A DNA stretch of 9,630 bases from Helicobacteraceae bacterium (lineage in GTDB: Bacteria; Campylobacterota; Campylobacteria; Campylobacterales; SZUA-545). The notes under the pieces were generated by a model. The model searched no databases. It was given only the letters and a program-made list of their open reading frames with translations, and was not told where the DNA came from. Below, piece after piece: positions 1 through 9,630 of the stretch (the first letter of the stretch is position 1; each line of letters begins with the position of its first letter). The position numbers were made by a program, and so were the translations under genes. Where the stretch lies: contig JAITEA010000212.1 in NCBI GenBank assembly GCA_031282285.1, forward strand, positions 1 to 9,630, written 5' to 3'.

Positions 1-842
1 TAGAGCGACGCCGCCGTATTAAAACCGCTATAGAGCCAGAATAAAATATCGTACATAAGATAGGATAGTTCGTCGTCGTGCAGCGCGAAAAAACCTTTGG
101 CTTTCACGATCTTTTCAGCTAGAACGCGAAGGCGGCGATCAACATCGGGCAAGATAGGTTTTGCGATCTCAAACGCCTTTAATAAGATCGGCGAAAAAGA
201 GCCTTCGCGAACTTTTTGCAATTCGTCTTGTTCGTCGCGTTCGTCGTCGTTATACGCCTCTTCGCTTACCAGCCCTTTGATAAACGATTCAAAGTCTTTG
301 GCAAGGAAAATGATTTTGTAGTCCGCTTCCTGATCGACATAGACCACTTCCGGTTCGCCGTTGGCGCCGCATTTTCTGTAATCGAGCGCTATCATCTCGT
401 GTCCGGCGGTGGGCGTATCGGCAATATAAACGCCGATATTTGGGTAGCCCCACTCCTCTTGCATAAAAGCGCTTCCAAGCTCGCCGTTTATAGCGTAGAG
501 TTTGTTGCGCGTTACGCCGAAAATTGTCGTAACGGCGATATGATCCTCCGCCCAATTTGTCGGTTCGTTGGTAGGGAAACAGTTTTTCTTTGGAGCGCCG
601 CCGTTATGCAGTTTGATAAACTCGATATACGAATCGGGCAGTTTGTAACCAAGCTCTTTTTCAACCGATCCGATAAGCTCGTCGTCGGGATATTCGCCCA
701 CGCAGTTTTGGAGCGCGTACGCGCTATCGTCCCAGAAATCGCTAAAATCAAAACCGGCGAAATGTTTAAGCTCGATCGGCGGCGGCGTTTGCTTTGCCTC
801 TTTTTGCTTTTTCGCCTTGTATTGGTCTAAATGGCTCGGCAT
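1..842 (-). CDS. SMI1/KNR4 (SUKH) domain protein, open at left edge
   Basis: Translating the minus strand from ATG at 842 gives 280 uninterrupted codons to the window edge; the last two bases read TA, so the next codon is either Tyr or a stop and the gene may end exactly here. A strong ribosome binding site (GGGAGGAAAT) sits directly before the ATG and fixes the start. After a charged, Lys/Gln-rich N-terminus (about 1-20), residues about 50-190 carry the hallmarks of the SMI1/KNR4 or SUKH fold: LPDSYIEFIKLHNGG at 68-82, TTIFGV at 105-110, an IGVYIADT strand near 136-143, a conserved-looking HEMIALDYR at 148-156, then VVYVDQEAD and the closing helix DFESFIKGL at 183-191. Residues about 195-280 form an acidic, helical C-terminal extension I do not recognise. 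Bacterial SUKH proteins are often immunity proteins to contact-dependent or polymorphic toxins, but many have unknown roles. It lies 13 bases after the membrane-protein gene, at the end of the operon; no toxin is visible in the window. Confidence 0.8.
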   Translation of the reverse strand, partial: MPSHLDQYKAKKQKEAKQTPPPIELKHFAGFDFSDFWDDSAYALQNCVGEYPDDELIGSVEKELGYKLPDSYIEFIKLHNGGAPKKNCFPTNEPTNWAEDHIAVTTIFGVTRNKLYAINGELGSAFMQEEWGYPNIGVYIADTPTAGHEMIALDYRKCGANGEPEVVYVDQEADYKIIFLAKDFESFIKGLVSEEAYNDDERDEQDELQKVREGSFSPILLKAFEIAKPILPDVDRRLRVLAEKIVKAKGFFALHDDELSYLMYDILFWLYSGFNTAASL

Positions 843-855
843 ATTTCCTCCCAAT

Positions 856-2073
856 TTATATGGTATCTTTGGCGCTAAGGTAAAAAACGGCGGCGCGGGC
901 GTTGAACGCGTAAAACTCTATCGCCTCGTACGCTTGATCGTCCGGCGGGCGCTTAGCGGATAGAAAATAGTCGCCGCCGCTTGTTATACCGTAGAAACGA
1001 AGCCGTATGGCGAGGCTTTGAGAGTCGCAGGTGAGCGCGTATATATCCTTTGCCTTGAGCCGTTCCGAAAGCTCCCGCGCGAAGTGGTGAGAGTAGGCGA
1101 AATGTTTATTGGAGATCGCATAAAGCGGCTTGTTGAAAAAAGTAAGCGCGTCAAGCGCCAAAAGCGAGGTTATCATAACCGCGCCGAGCGCGATATGCGC
1201 TTTGCGAAACTGCGGCAGGCGGACGCGCCACGAATTCATAAAAGCCTGTATCATCAGCGGGGTGGAGATCGCCACAAACGGCGCGTACTCTTCGATGGGC
1301 AGATTTTGGCGCATACTTAAAACGATCGACAGCGCGAAGGGGACAAAAGCTACAAACCATAAAGCGGGCAGTTTTTCCGCGCATTTGAACAGCCGCCAAT
1401 AGAGCGCGTAGATAAAATAGCACAATACAAACGGCGAAAGAATCGCGCCGTAAAGCCCGAAAATATCCAGAAAATATCCGCGCGGTCTGCCGCCAAAATA
1501 AAAGCCGTGCAGCGCGCACGAGATCGTTATAAATACAAACGGCAGGAAAGCCAGTTTGTATCGCCCGCGATTAATCTCGTAACACGCGGCGGCGAGATTT
1601 AGCGCTATGAACAGATTATCGGCGATCGCCGAAAGGCAAAGCGCCGCCAAAGCCAGATATTTGTTCCTGTCGCTAAGCCAAATATATATCAAAGCGACGC
1701 TCATCGCAAAAGGCGCCATACTCGCCACCAGCGCCGCGCTATTTACGCCCGGCAGCAGCGCGAAAACGATCGTAGCCGCCAACGCGTCGCAGGCGCGCAT
1801 AGATCGGCGCGCTACGGCATAGATCAGCGCCGCGTTGAATATATGCGCCGCGATAAACGGAACGCGGATCGCGAAATTATTCTGCCCCAGCGCCGAAACG
1901 CCCAAACGCATCAAAGCGCCAAGCGCGCCCTCGTCGTTGAAAAACAGCCTCGCTTCGCCCGCGCTCAGATCCAAACTCGGCGCGTACCAGAGCAAAAACG
2001 CCGCGTCGAGCGCCAGAAAGACGGCAAGCGCCGCTTTAGAGGCGCAGAAAGTTGTCCAGAATCTCGCGTCCAT
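856..2073 (-). CDS. Polytopic membrane protein, GT-C (GT39/ArnT-like) glycosyltransferase candidate
   Basis: This 405-residue protein has about nine or ten hydrophobic segments (for example around 12-31, 72-90, 96-133, 138-164, 174-190, 206-226, 236-253, 264-280 and 292-312), then a soluble tail of about 85 residues. The first extracytoplasmic loop contains DLSAGEAR (35-42) followed by GALMRLGVSALGQNNFAIRVP. This matches the layout of GT-C enzymes of the PMT/ArnT type, where an acidic loop motif precedes an 'F/G..RLP'-like stretch. Such enzymes transfer sugars from polyprenyl-phosphate donors to protein or lipid on the outer face of the inner membrane. At 405 residues it is shorter than typical ArnT enzymes of about 550, so catalytic competence and substrate are uncertain. 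The ATG at 2073 lies 38 bases inside the end of the upstream amidotransferase gene. No later start precedes the first membrane helix, so the overlap appears real and suggests translational coupling. It could simply be an uncharacterised integral membrane protein. Confidence 0.6.
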   Translation of the reverse strand: MDARFWTTFCASKAALAVFLALDAAFLLWYAPSLDLSAGEARLFFNDEGALGALMRLGVSALGQNNFAIRVPFIAAHIFNAALIYAVARRSMRACDALAATIVFALLPGVNSAALVASMAPFAMSVALIYIWLSDRNKYLALAALCLSAIADNLFIALNLAAACYEINRGRYKLAFLPFVFITISCALHGFYFGGRPRGYFLDIFGLYGAILSPFVLCYFIYALYWRLFKCAEKLPALWFVAFVPFALSIVLSMRQNLPIEEYAPFVAISTPLMIQAFMNSWRVRLPQFRKAHIALGAVMITSLLALDALTFFNKPLYAISNKHFAYSHHFARELSERLKAKDIYALTCDSQSLAIRLRFYGITSGGDYFLSAKRPPDDQAYEAIEFYAFNARAAVFYLSAKDTI

Positions 2074-2608
2074 ACTCGCTGGTTACGCTTTCGGGGTGGA
2101 ACTGAACGCCGTAGATCGGGCGGTTTTTGATCTCGACCGCCATAATCTCGAGATCGCGGTTCGTCTGAGCGGTAACGACGATATTGTCGTTCACGCTCGA
2201 TCGCTCGATCGCCAGCGAGTGATAGCGCGTGGCGTTAAACTCGTCTGGAACGCCGCGAAAGATCGCGCTGCCTCGCTTAATAACGCTAATCCTATCGACC
2301 TTGCCGTGCATTAATTTTTGAGCGCGGACGATCCTGCCGCCAAAAGCCTGCCCAATCGCCTGATGCCCGAGGCAGACGCCCAAGATCGCCAATTCGTCTT
2401 TGAAAAACCCGATCGCCTCCAGCGTTACGCCCGCGTCGTCCGGCGCGCTGGGACCCGGGGACAAGATCAATTTGCTAGGTTTCAGCGCGGCGATCTCCTT
2501 GACGCTCAGCTCGTCGTTTCTGACGACCTTGAGTTTCGCGCCAAGCTCCCAGCAATACTGCGCGATATTGTAGGTGAAGCTGTCGTAGTTGTCGATCAGT
2601 ACGATCAC
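2036..2608 (-). CDS. Class I glutamine amidotransferase, TrpG/PabA type
   Basis: This 190-residue protein has the full length of a stand-alone anthranilate synthase or aminodeoxychorismate synthase component II. It would release ammonia from glutamine for a chorismate-using partner (TrpE or PabB), in tryptophan or folate synthesis in the cytoplasm. The N-terminal signature IDNYDSFTYN is at 5-14, the oxyanion region LILSPGPSAP at 47-56, the nucleophile Cys79 lies in GVCLGHQ, the MHGK motif is at 100-103, and His171 and Glu173 in FHPES complete the catalytic triad. The start codon is GTG at 2608; it overlaps the murI stop as GTGA, a four-base overlap typical of translational coupling. The sequence alone does not separate TrpG from PabA, and one such protein can serve both pathways. 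No trpE or pabB gene lies in the window, and a lone copy among unrelated housekeeping genes fits a PabA or shared role slightly better. Confidence 0.93.
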   Translation of the reverse strand: MIVLIDNYDSFTYNIAQYCWELGAKLKVVRNDELSVKEIAALKPSKLILSPGPSAPDDAGVTLEAIGFFKDELAILGVCLGHQAIGQAFGGRIVRAQKLMHGKVDRISVIKRGSAIFRGVPDEFNATRYHSLAIERSSVNDNIVVTAQTNRDLEIMAVEIKNRPIYGVQFHPESVTSEYGREILDNFLRL

Positions 2609-3365
2609 GGCTTATCCTTTATAAGCGACGGCATATCCAGCCATTTTGACGCAACTTCTTTTAATCGGGTGGCGTTTTCCGAGGCAAAGAACTGTATTTG
2701 CGTATCGTTCGCGCCGTCGGAAACCAGATTGTTCGCCTTCAGATACTCCACGATCGCCTCTCCGCTATGGACGAGTTTCGCGCCCTTAAACCAAGCGCCA
2801 AGCGCGGGTTGCATCAGCGGGTAGTGCGTGCAGCCCATAATTACCGCGTCAAAATCGCCCAGATCGCCAAAGTAGCGCTTGAAGGTTTCATCGACGATCG
2901 CGCCGTCAAAAATCCCCTCTTCAACCAGCGGCACCAAAAGCGGCGCGGCGAGCGCGGTTACATTCTCAAACCCCCGCGCTTTGAGCAGGTTTTGATAACA
3001 GCCGGAGCCGATCGTAGCCTGCGTGCCGATCACGAGAACGCGATCGCCCCGCCCTACGCCGCCGTTTTCCAGCGCCAAAACGCCCGATTCAATCACGCCG
3101 ACCACGGGAAAACCGGCTTGGCTTCTCAGCTCGTCCAGCGCGTAGGCGCTCGCCGTGTTGCACGCTACGATCAGCGCGTCTGGCTCGAAGCCGCTCAAAA
3201 ACTCCAGCGCCTCCAGCGAGTAGCGCTTGATCGTGTTTTGATCCTTTGCGCCGTAGGGCGCGCGCGCCGTGTCGCCGTAGTAGATAATCTCGTCGAACAG
3301 CTTGTGCGCCGCCAGCGATTTAACCACGCTCAAACCGCCGACGCCGCTATCGAAAGCCGCCGCCC

Positions 3366-3369
<4 letters not shown>
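2605..3369 (-). CDS. murI: Glutamate racemase
   Basis: The enzyme interconverts L- and D-glutamate, supplying D-glutamate for peptidoglycan precursors in the cytoplasm. At 254 residues it has the family's usual length. DSGVGG (7-12) and YYGDTARAPYG (30-40) are the substrate-binding loops. The two catalytic cysteines are Cys70 in ACNTAS and Cys180 in GCTHYP. A Glu pair at 150-151 after PLLVPLV matches the Helicobacter-type sequence, as does the C-terminal HSGEAIVEYL at 201-210. Overall it reads closest to the Campylobacterota version of the family. Its ATG overlaps the stop of the upstream channel gene (ATGA), and its own stop overlaps the GTG of the amidotransferase gene. It is therefore translated within a coupled run. 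Nothing is missing or truncated. Confidence 0.97.
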
Positions 3370-7199
<3,830 letters not shown>

Positions 7200-7225
7200 T
7201 GCGGTTGTTTCCGTAATTTTTTGAT

Positions 7226-7240
7226 GATTATATCCTAATC
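7226..7240 (-). promoter_or_regulatory. Candidate Fur/PerR-type operator overlapping the -10 element
   Basis: On the minus strand the 15 bases read GATTAGG-A-TATAATC, a 7-1-7 arrangement with the outer five bases of each arm perfectly complementary (GATTA/TAATC). PerR and Fur boxes commonly have this 7-1-7 layout with AT-rich arms. The site covers the predicted -10 hexamer of the regulator's own operon, where a bound repressor would block RNA polymerase. Autoregulation is inferred from position and symmetry only. Confidence 0.4.
7227..7232 (-). promoter_or_regulatory. Predicted -10 element (TATAAT) for the fur-ligA-murI operon
   Basis: The minus strand reads a perfect TATAAT, 27 bases upstream of the regulator's ATG, which would put transcription start near 7220 and leave a leader of about 20 bases. 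No good TTGACA lies at the expected distance. This fits Campylobacterota sigma-70 promoters, which often lack a conserved -35 element. It is the only clear promoter-like site seen ahead of the seven-gene run. Confidence 0.6.
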
Positions 7241-7350
7241 CCGCGTTTCGCGCCCGTTAGAGCGCGTAATAAGTCGGAAATTCGTCTTGTTTTGATCGTT
7301 TTTTTGGATTGGAAATTAGCCGTCGTTTCATAAGGAGGCGCGAAACGCCG
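7241..7350. repeat. Spaced inverted repeat, 14-base arms with one mismatch
   Basis: CCGCGTTTCGCGCC at 7241-7254 is the reverse complement of the 14 bases at 7337-7350 except at one position; 82 bases separate the arms. Each arm also holds a smaller internal palindrome around GTTTC/GAAAC (CGCG-TTT-CGCG in the left arm). The arms could pair in RNA, or mark the edges of a small intergenic repeat. Words made of CGCG and GGCG are common here, so chance cannot be excluded. Confidence 0.35.
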
Positions 7351-7409
7351 ATTTGCATATACGCTTTGTCGGCGATCGCGCAATCTAGCCCAAACGAAGG
7401 AACCTGAAA

Positions 7410-7436
7410 CCCCGCCTGCGCTCTTAGGCGGCGGGG
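7410..7436 (-). terminator. GC-rich hairpin downstream of nrfA, possible terminator
   Basis: CCCCGCC at 7410-7416 pairs with GGCGGGG at 7430-7436, a seven-pair all-GC stem with a 13-base loop, located 28 bases past the nrfA stop. On the minus strand it is followed only by GTTTC, so the T-tract is short. It could terminate nrfHA transcription or stabilise the 3' end of the message. No U-rich tract follows on the plus strand. Confidence 0.4.
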
Positions 7437-7464
7437 CGGCAAATTGGCAAAACAAGCCTAAACG

Positions 7465-8988
7465 CTACTTGTTTTTACCAAACCAAGAGGCGACATCGTC
7501 GTCGTAGTCGCGGATTTTCTCGTCCAGCAGACCTTTCTCTTTCGCCTGTTCGTTCCACGCGGGGACGATCTCGCTCTTGAACTTCTTCTTATCGTCGATC
7601 AGTTGCGCCATATCCCAGCCGGCGAGTTTTTGCGCCTTCTCCTTCGTACCAAAATCGGGGACGACATAGTCCGCCGCGCCGTGTTTGGCAAGCGTGATCT
7701 TCAAAGCCGCGCGGGCTTGCTGCGCGTAGTCGTTGGCTTTGGCGAGGATAAAGAGCGTCTCGTCGGGAGCGTGGAAAAATCCGCCGTGGCTTGCCACCGC
7801 GTAATCCCAGCGCCACTGCCCCTCGCGGATCAGATTAAGCGGCGCGGACATCTCCGCTTCGCTCGCGCCGATCTCCCACGCCTTCTGAGCCTCGAGGTGC
7901 GCGGCGGCGAGGTTATTCACGGCTAGACCAAATAGCGTCTCTTTGCGATCGTACTTCTCCTTCAAAATCGACTTCAGCTTAGCCTCGCTCTCTCTGTGGC
8001 AGGGCATACAACTGCGATCCATAGTCGCCAGCGGGCTTTGGACTTGGTGGTCGGAGAACTTTGTCGCGCCCTCTTGCTTGTAGGGCATATGGCAGTCGGC
8101 GCACGAAACGCCCTTTTTGCCGTGAATGCCGCTTAAATGCAGCTCGTAATCGGGGTGCTGCGCTTTTACGATCGGCGCTTTGGAGAGCTTGTTTTCGTAA
8201 TCCTTAAACGGCTTGCCGTCGGGAAAGTTTTTGCCGTCGTTGTAGTAGCTCATCTGCTCTTCCGCGCCCAAGCCGTTTTTCCACGGCAGCGTTACGACCA
8301 TTGCGGTCGCCTCGCCGTTTGGCGTCGGGCGGAAATAGTACTCGCTGTGGCACTGCGCGCATACCAGATCGCGCTTGGTCTGGTGCGTGGAGTCCGCGAA
8401 AACGGGCATTCCGGCGGCGCGCAAACCTTGATCGACATAGGCGCGCCCGACCTTCAGCTCGCGGGTGTCCGTTTTGTGGCAATCGTAACAGCCGATCGCG
8501 TTGACGATCTCGTCGCCCCATTTGTTCCATTTGCCCGTATAGAACCCCAGATCGCCTTTAGTCTCCATCAAGCGAACCACGTCGGGCGACTTACAGGTCC
8601 AGCACGCAGTCGGCAGCGGGCTATCAACCTTTTCGCTCGGCGCGCCGACGCGAAGCGTGTTGATATTGTCCGCCACCGAGTAGTAATGCCCTCGCGGCGC
8701 GTTGTAATCCTTGCTAAAAGGATAACCCGCCCACACGATAGCCAGCGCCGGCCATTTGGCGATCATATCGACGACCTCGCGGCTGTCTTTGGTCTTTTTC
8801 CAGCCGTCGAACTGGCGCGGAAAATAGCGCTGCCACTGCGAGGTTTGCGCGGGGCTTTCTATGTTGATCTGCCTGCCGGCGTTGATCTTCTGGCGCTCGT
8901 CCTCTTTGGCTCCTATATCCGAAACCAAAAAGCCAAGCGCGACGATCGCCGCGAGCGAAACCGCTAAAAGCGTTACATATTTTTTCAT
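7465..8988 (-). CDS. nrfA: Pentahaem cytochrome c nitrite reductase (ammonia-forming)
   Basis: NrfA catalyses six-electron reduction of nitrite to ammonium in the periplasm, receiving electrons from NrfH. The 507 residues begin with a Sec signal (KK, then a hydrophobic stretch about 5-23). Haem-binding motifs occur in the order typical of NrfA: the special active-site CWTCK (129-133, Lys as axial ligand), then CYDCH (167-171), CAQCH (210-214), CADCH (296-300) and CMPCH (327-331). Candidate active-site residues Arg113, Tyr217/Tyr218 and His278 sit within one residue of those known in Wolinella succinogenes NrfA, and KAQHPDYE (275-282) is the usual context for the His. GIHGKKGV (288-294) precedes haem 4. 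The C-terminal part, with HGGFFHAPDE at 401-410, is the long-helix dimer region. An AGGAGG ribosome binding site lies eight bases before the ATG. It follows nrfH by 20 bases. No nrfI-type haem lyase gene follows it in this window. Confidence 0.98.
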   Translation of the reverse strand: MKKYVTLLAVSLAAIVALGFLVSDIGAKEDERQKINAGRQINIESPAQTSQWQRYFPRQFDGWKKTKDSREVVDMIAKWPALAIVWAGYPFSKDYNAPRGHYYSVADNINTLRVGAPSEKVDSPLPTACWTCKSPDVVRLMETKGDLGFYTGKWNKWGDEIVNAIGCYDCHKTDTRELKVGRAYVDQGLRAAGMPVFADSTHQTKRDLVCAQCHSEYYFRPTPNGEATAMVVTLPWKNGLGAEEQMSYYNDGKNFPDGKPFKDYENKLSKAPIVKAQHPDYELHLSGIHGKKGVSCADCHMPYKQEGATKFSDHQVQSPLATMDRSCMPCHRESEAKLKSILKEKYDRKETLFGLAVNNLAAAHLEAQKAWEIGASEAEMSAPLNLIREGQWRWDYAVASHGGFFHAPDETLFILAKANDYAQQARAALKITLAKHGAADYVVPDFGTKEKAQKLAGWDMAQLIDDKKKFKSEIVPAWNEQAKEKGLLDEKIRDYDDDVASWFGKNK

Positions 8989-9008
8989 TTTACTATCCTC
9001 CTTTTTCG

Positions 9009-9533
9009 TTAAAAGCGAACGCCAAGATTATTTGGCGCGGCGCTTAGAGCGCGAACCGCTCCGTGCGGCGTTTCGCGGTGGCAAGACCAACAGGGGCGAT
9101 CGCCGTTTGCCGCATGCTCGTCAAAACGCGCGTTCAGCTCGCTATCTTTTACGATCGTCGCCGAGATCGCCGCGTGACAGCCGACGCAGTTTGCCTGAAC
9201 CCGTTTCGCCCCGTCCTCGCTGATGACAATAGCCTGATCGAACGAGTCGAAGGTGAAAGCTTTTGCGTGGTTGAAGCCGTCGCGCGCTTTGGCTATATAT
9301 TTGCCTATTCCCCCGCGCGGCAGATGGCAATCGACGCAGGTCGCGGCGTCTTTGTGCGCGCTATGCTCCCATGTGGCGTAAGAAATATTCATCACATGGC
9401 AGTTTATACAGGCTTTCGGGTCGGAGCCAAAATAGTCGATCGCTTTAGACGCTTTAATGGTATATACAAACAATCCCGCCGCGACGACAAACGCGCACAA
9501 AGCGATCGCGCCGAGCGCTCTTTTTCCTCCCAT
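9009..9533 (-). CDS. nrfH: Tetrahaem quinol dehydrogenase, NrfA redox partner
   Basis: NrfH oxidises menaquinol at the inner membrane and passes electrons to NrfA, forming a membrane-bound NrfHA complex. The 174 residues fit the NrfH/NapC family's short tetrahaem members. One membrane anchor spans about 7-25 and the remainder is periplasmic. Four CxxCH sites occur at 42-46 (CINCH), 66-70 (CVDCH), 116-120 (CVGCH) and 148-152 (CWSCH). The first is followed by VMN, so Met48 is placed like the unusual haem-1 axial Met of NrfH (CxxCHxM). HSAHKDAATC and PRGGIGKYIAKARDG around 57-85 match the family's quinol-site side. An AAGGAG ribosome binding site sits just before the ATG at 9533. It is the first gene of a two-gene nrfHA unit. 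Confidence 0.96.
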   Translation of the reverse strand: MGGKRALGAIALCAFVVAAGLFVYTIKASKAIDYFGSDPKACINCHVMNISYATWEHSAHKDAATCVDCHLPRGGIGKYIAKARDGFNHAKAFTFDSFDQAIVISEDGAKRVQANCVGCHAAISATIVKDSELNARFDEHAANGDRPCWSCHRETPHGAVRALSAAPNNLGVRF

Positions 9534-9630
9534 TTGATCTCCTTAGTGGCAACGGGTTTATGTTGCGCTTTTACGCGCCGATTTGCAATGCGCGAGATCA
9601 AACGATCGCGATATCGTTCTTGGCGTAAAT
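9534..9630 (-). promoter_or_regulatory. Upstream region of nrfHA with two small inverted repeats
   Basis: GCAAC at 9549-9553 pairs with GTTGC at 9562-9566 over an eight-base spacer, close to the nrfH ribosome binding site. AACGAT at 9601-9606 pairs with ATCGTT at 9613-9618 over a six-base spacer. Neither matches the FNR pattern TTGAT-N4-ATCAA or the Campylobacter NssR pattern TTAAC-N4-GTTAA. No clear -10 element was found; ACATAAA near 9556-9562 is a weak possibility. The upstream gene lies outside the window. Confidence 0.3.

Larger units (their letters stand above)
7200..7464. other. Intergenic region between nrfA and the Fur-type regulator gene
   Basis: These 265 bases hold no convincing gene. 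Short minus-strand reading frames of 61 and 75 codons cover much of it, but they have no clear ribosome binding site and no recognisable protein features. Visible structure consists of the promoter and operator candidates near 7226-7240, an inverted repeat pair of 14 bases with one mismatch (7241-7254 and 7337-7350), one GCGATCGC palindrome at about 7372-7379, and the GC-rich hairpin at 7410-7436. Confidence 0.7.

Noticed and set aside
216..830. Long plus-strand reading frame of 204 codons at the left end
   Set aside because: It lies opposite the SUKH gene. The minus-strand frame has a strong ribosome binding site, natural protein features and recognisable family motifs; the plus-strand frame has none.
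7228..7455. Minus-strand frames of 61 and 75 codons in the gap after nrfA
   Set aside because: They overlap each other in different frames and lack a good ribosome binding site, and their sequence covers the hairpin and promoter elements. A small protein is possible but unsupported.
8137..8967. Plus-strand frame of 276 codons
   Set aside because: It is the complement of nrfA, an effect of high GC content leaving few stops; NrfA shows all five haem motifs.
9565..9578. GCGC-N6-GCGC short hairpin upstream of nrfH
   Set aside because: Four-base self-complementary arms are too common in this GC-rich sequence to be called a feature.
9404..9601. Minus-strand frame of 65 codons overlapping the nrfH start
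   Set aside because: It is in a different frame from nrfH, which has a ribosome binding site, membrane anchor and haem motifs beginning at 9533.

Overview
The window reads as chromosomal DNA of a member of the Campylobacterota (former Epsilonproteobacteria). The glutamate racemase closely resembles the Helicobacter type, and the NrfH/NrfA pair matches the lengths and active-site positions remembered for Wolinella succinogenes. Base composition is unusually GC-rich for that phylum (roughly mid-to-high fifties percent by eye), with a marked excess of GATC and of the palindrome GCGATCGC. This suggests an uncultured or less-studied lineage. All eight recognised genes and one partly visible gene... 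in total nine coding regions are not claimed: there are nine minus-strand positions examined, of which nine resolve to these genes: nrfH, nrfA, fur-type regulator, ligA, mscS-type channel, murI, trpG/pabA-type amidotransferase, a polytopic membrane protein and a SUKH-domain protein. Every one is on the minus strand, so transcription runs from high to low coordinates.

Right part (about 7465-9630): nrfH and nrfA, 20 bases apart, encode the membrane quinol dehydrogenase and the periplasmic pentahaem nitrite reductase that together reduce nitrite to ammonium. A 97-base stretch upstream of nrfH holds two small inverted repeats. A GC-rich hairpin at 7410-7436, downstream of nrfA, may be its terminator.

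Middle (7200-7464): a 265-base intergenic gap without a convincing gene. It carries the hairpin, a near-perfect 14-base inverted repeat (7241-7254 with 7337-7350), and a clear TATAAT -10 element at 7227-7232. That element is embedded in a 15-base imperfect palindrome which could be a Fur/PerR-type operator.

Left part (1-7199): a tightly packed run of seven genes, most of them overlapping: Fur-family regulator, ligA, MscS-type channel, murI, amidotransferase, GT-C-like membrane protein and SUKH protein. Overlaps are 11, 4, 4, 4 and 38 bases, followed by a 13-base gap before the last gene. This is most simply one operon read from the promoter at about 7230. The roles are diverse: metal or peroxide sensing, DNA ligation, osmotic protection, peptidoglycan precursor supply, folate or tryptophan synthesis, possible surface glycosylation, and a possible immunity-like function. 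The last gene is open to the left edge of the window.

No tRNA, rRNA, CRISPR array, insertion sequence or prophage gene was seen. The best candidates for a second look are the SUKH gene at the operon end, the mixed Fur/PerR metal-site residues of the regulator with its putative operator, and the GCGATCGC excess.
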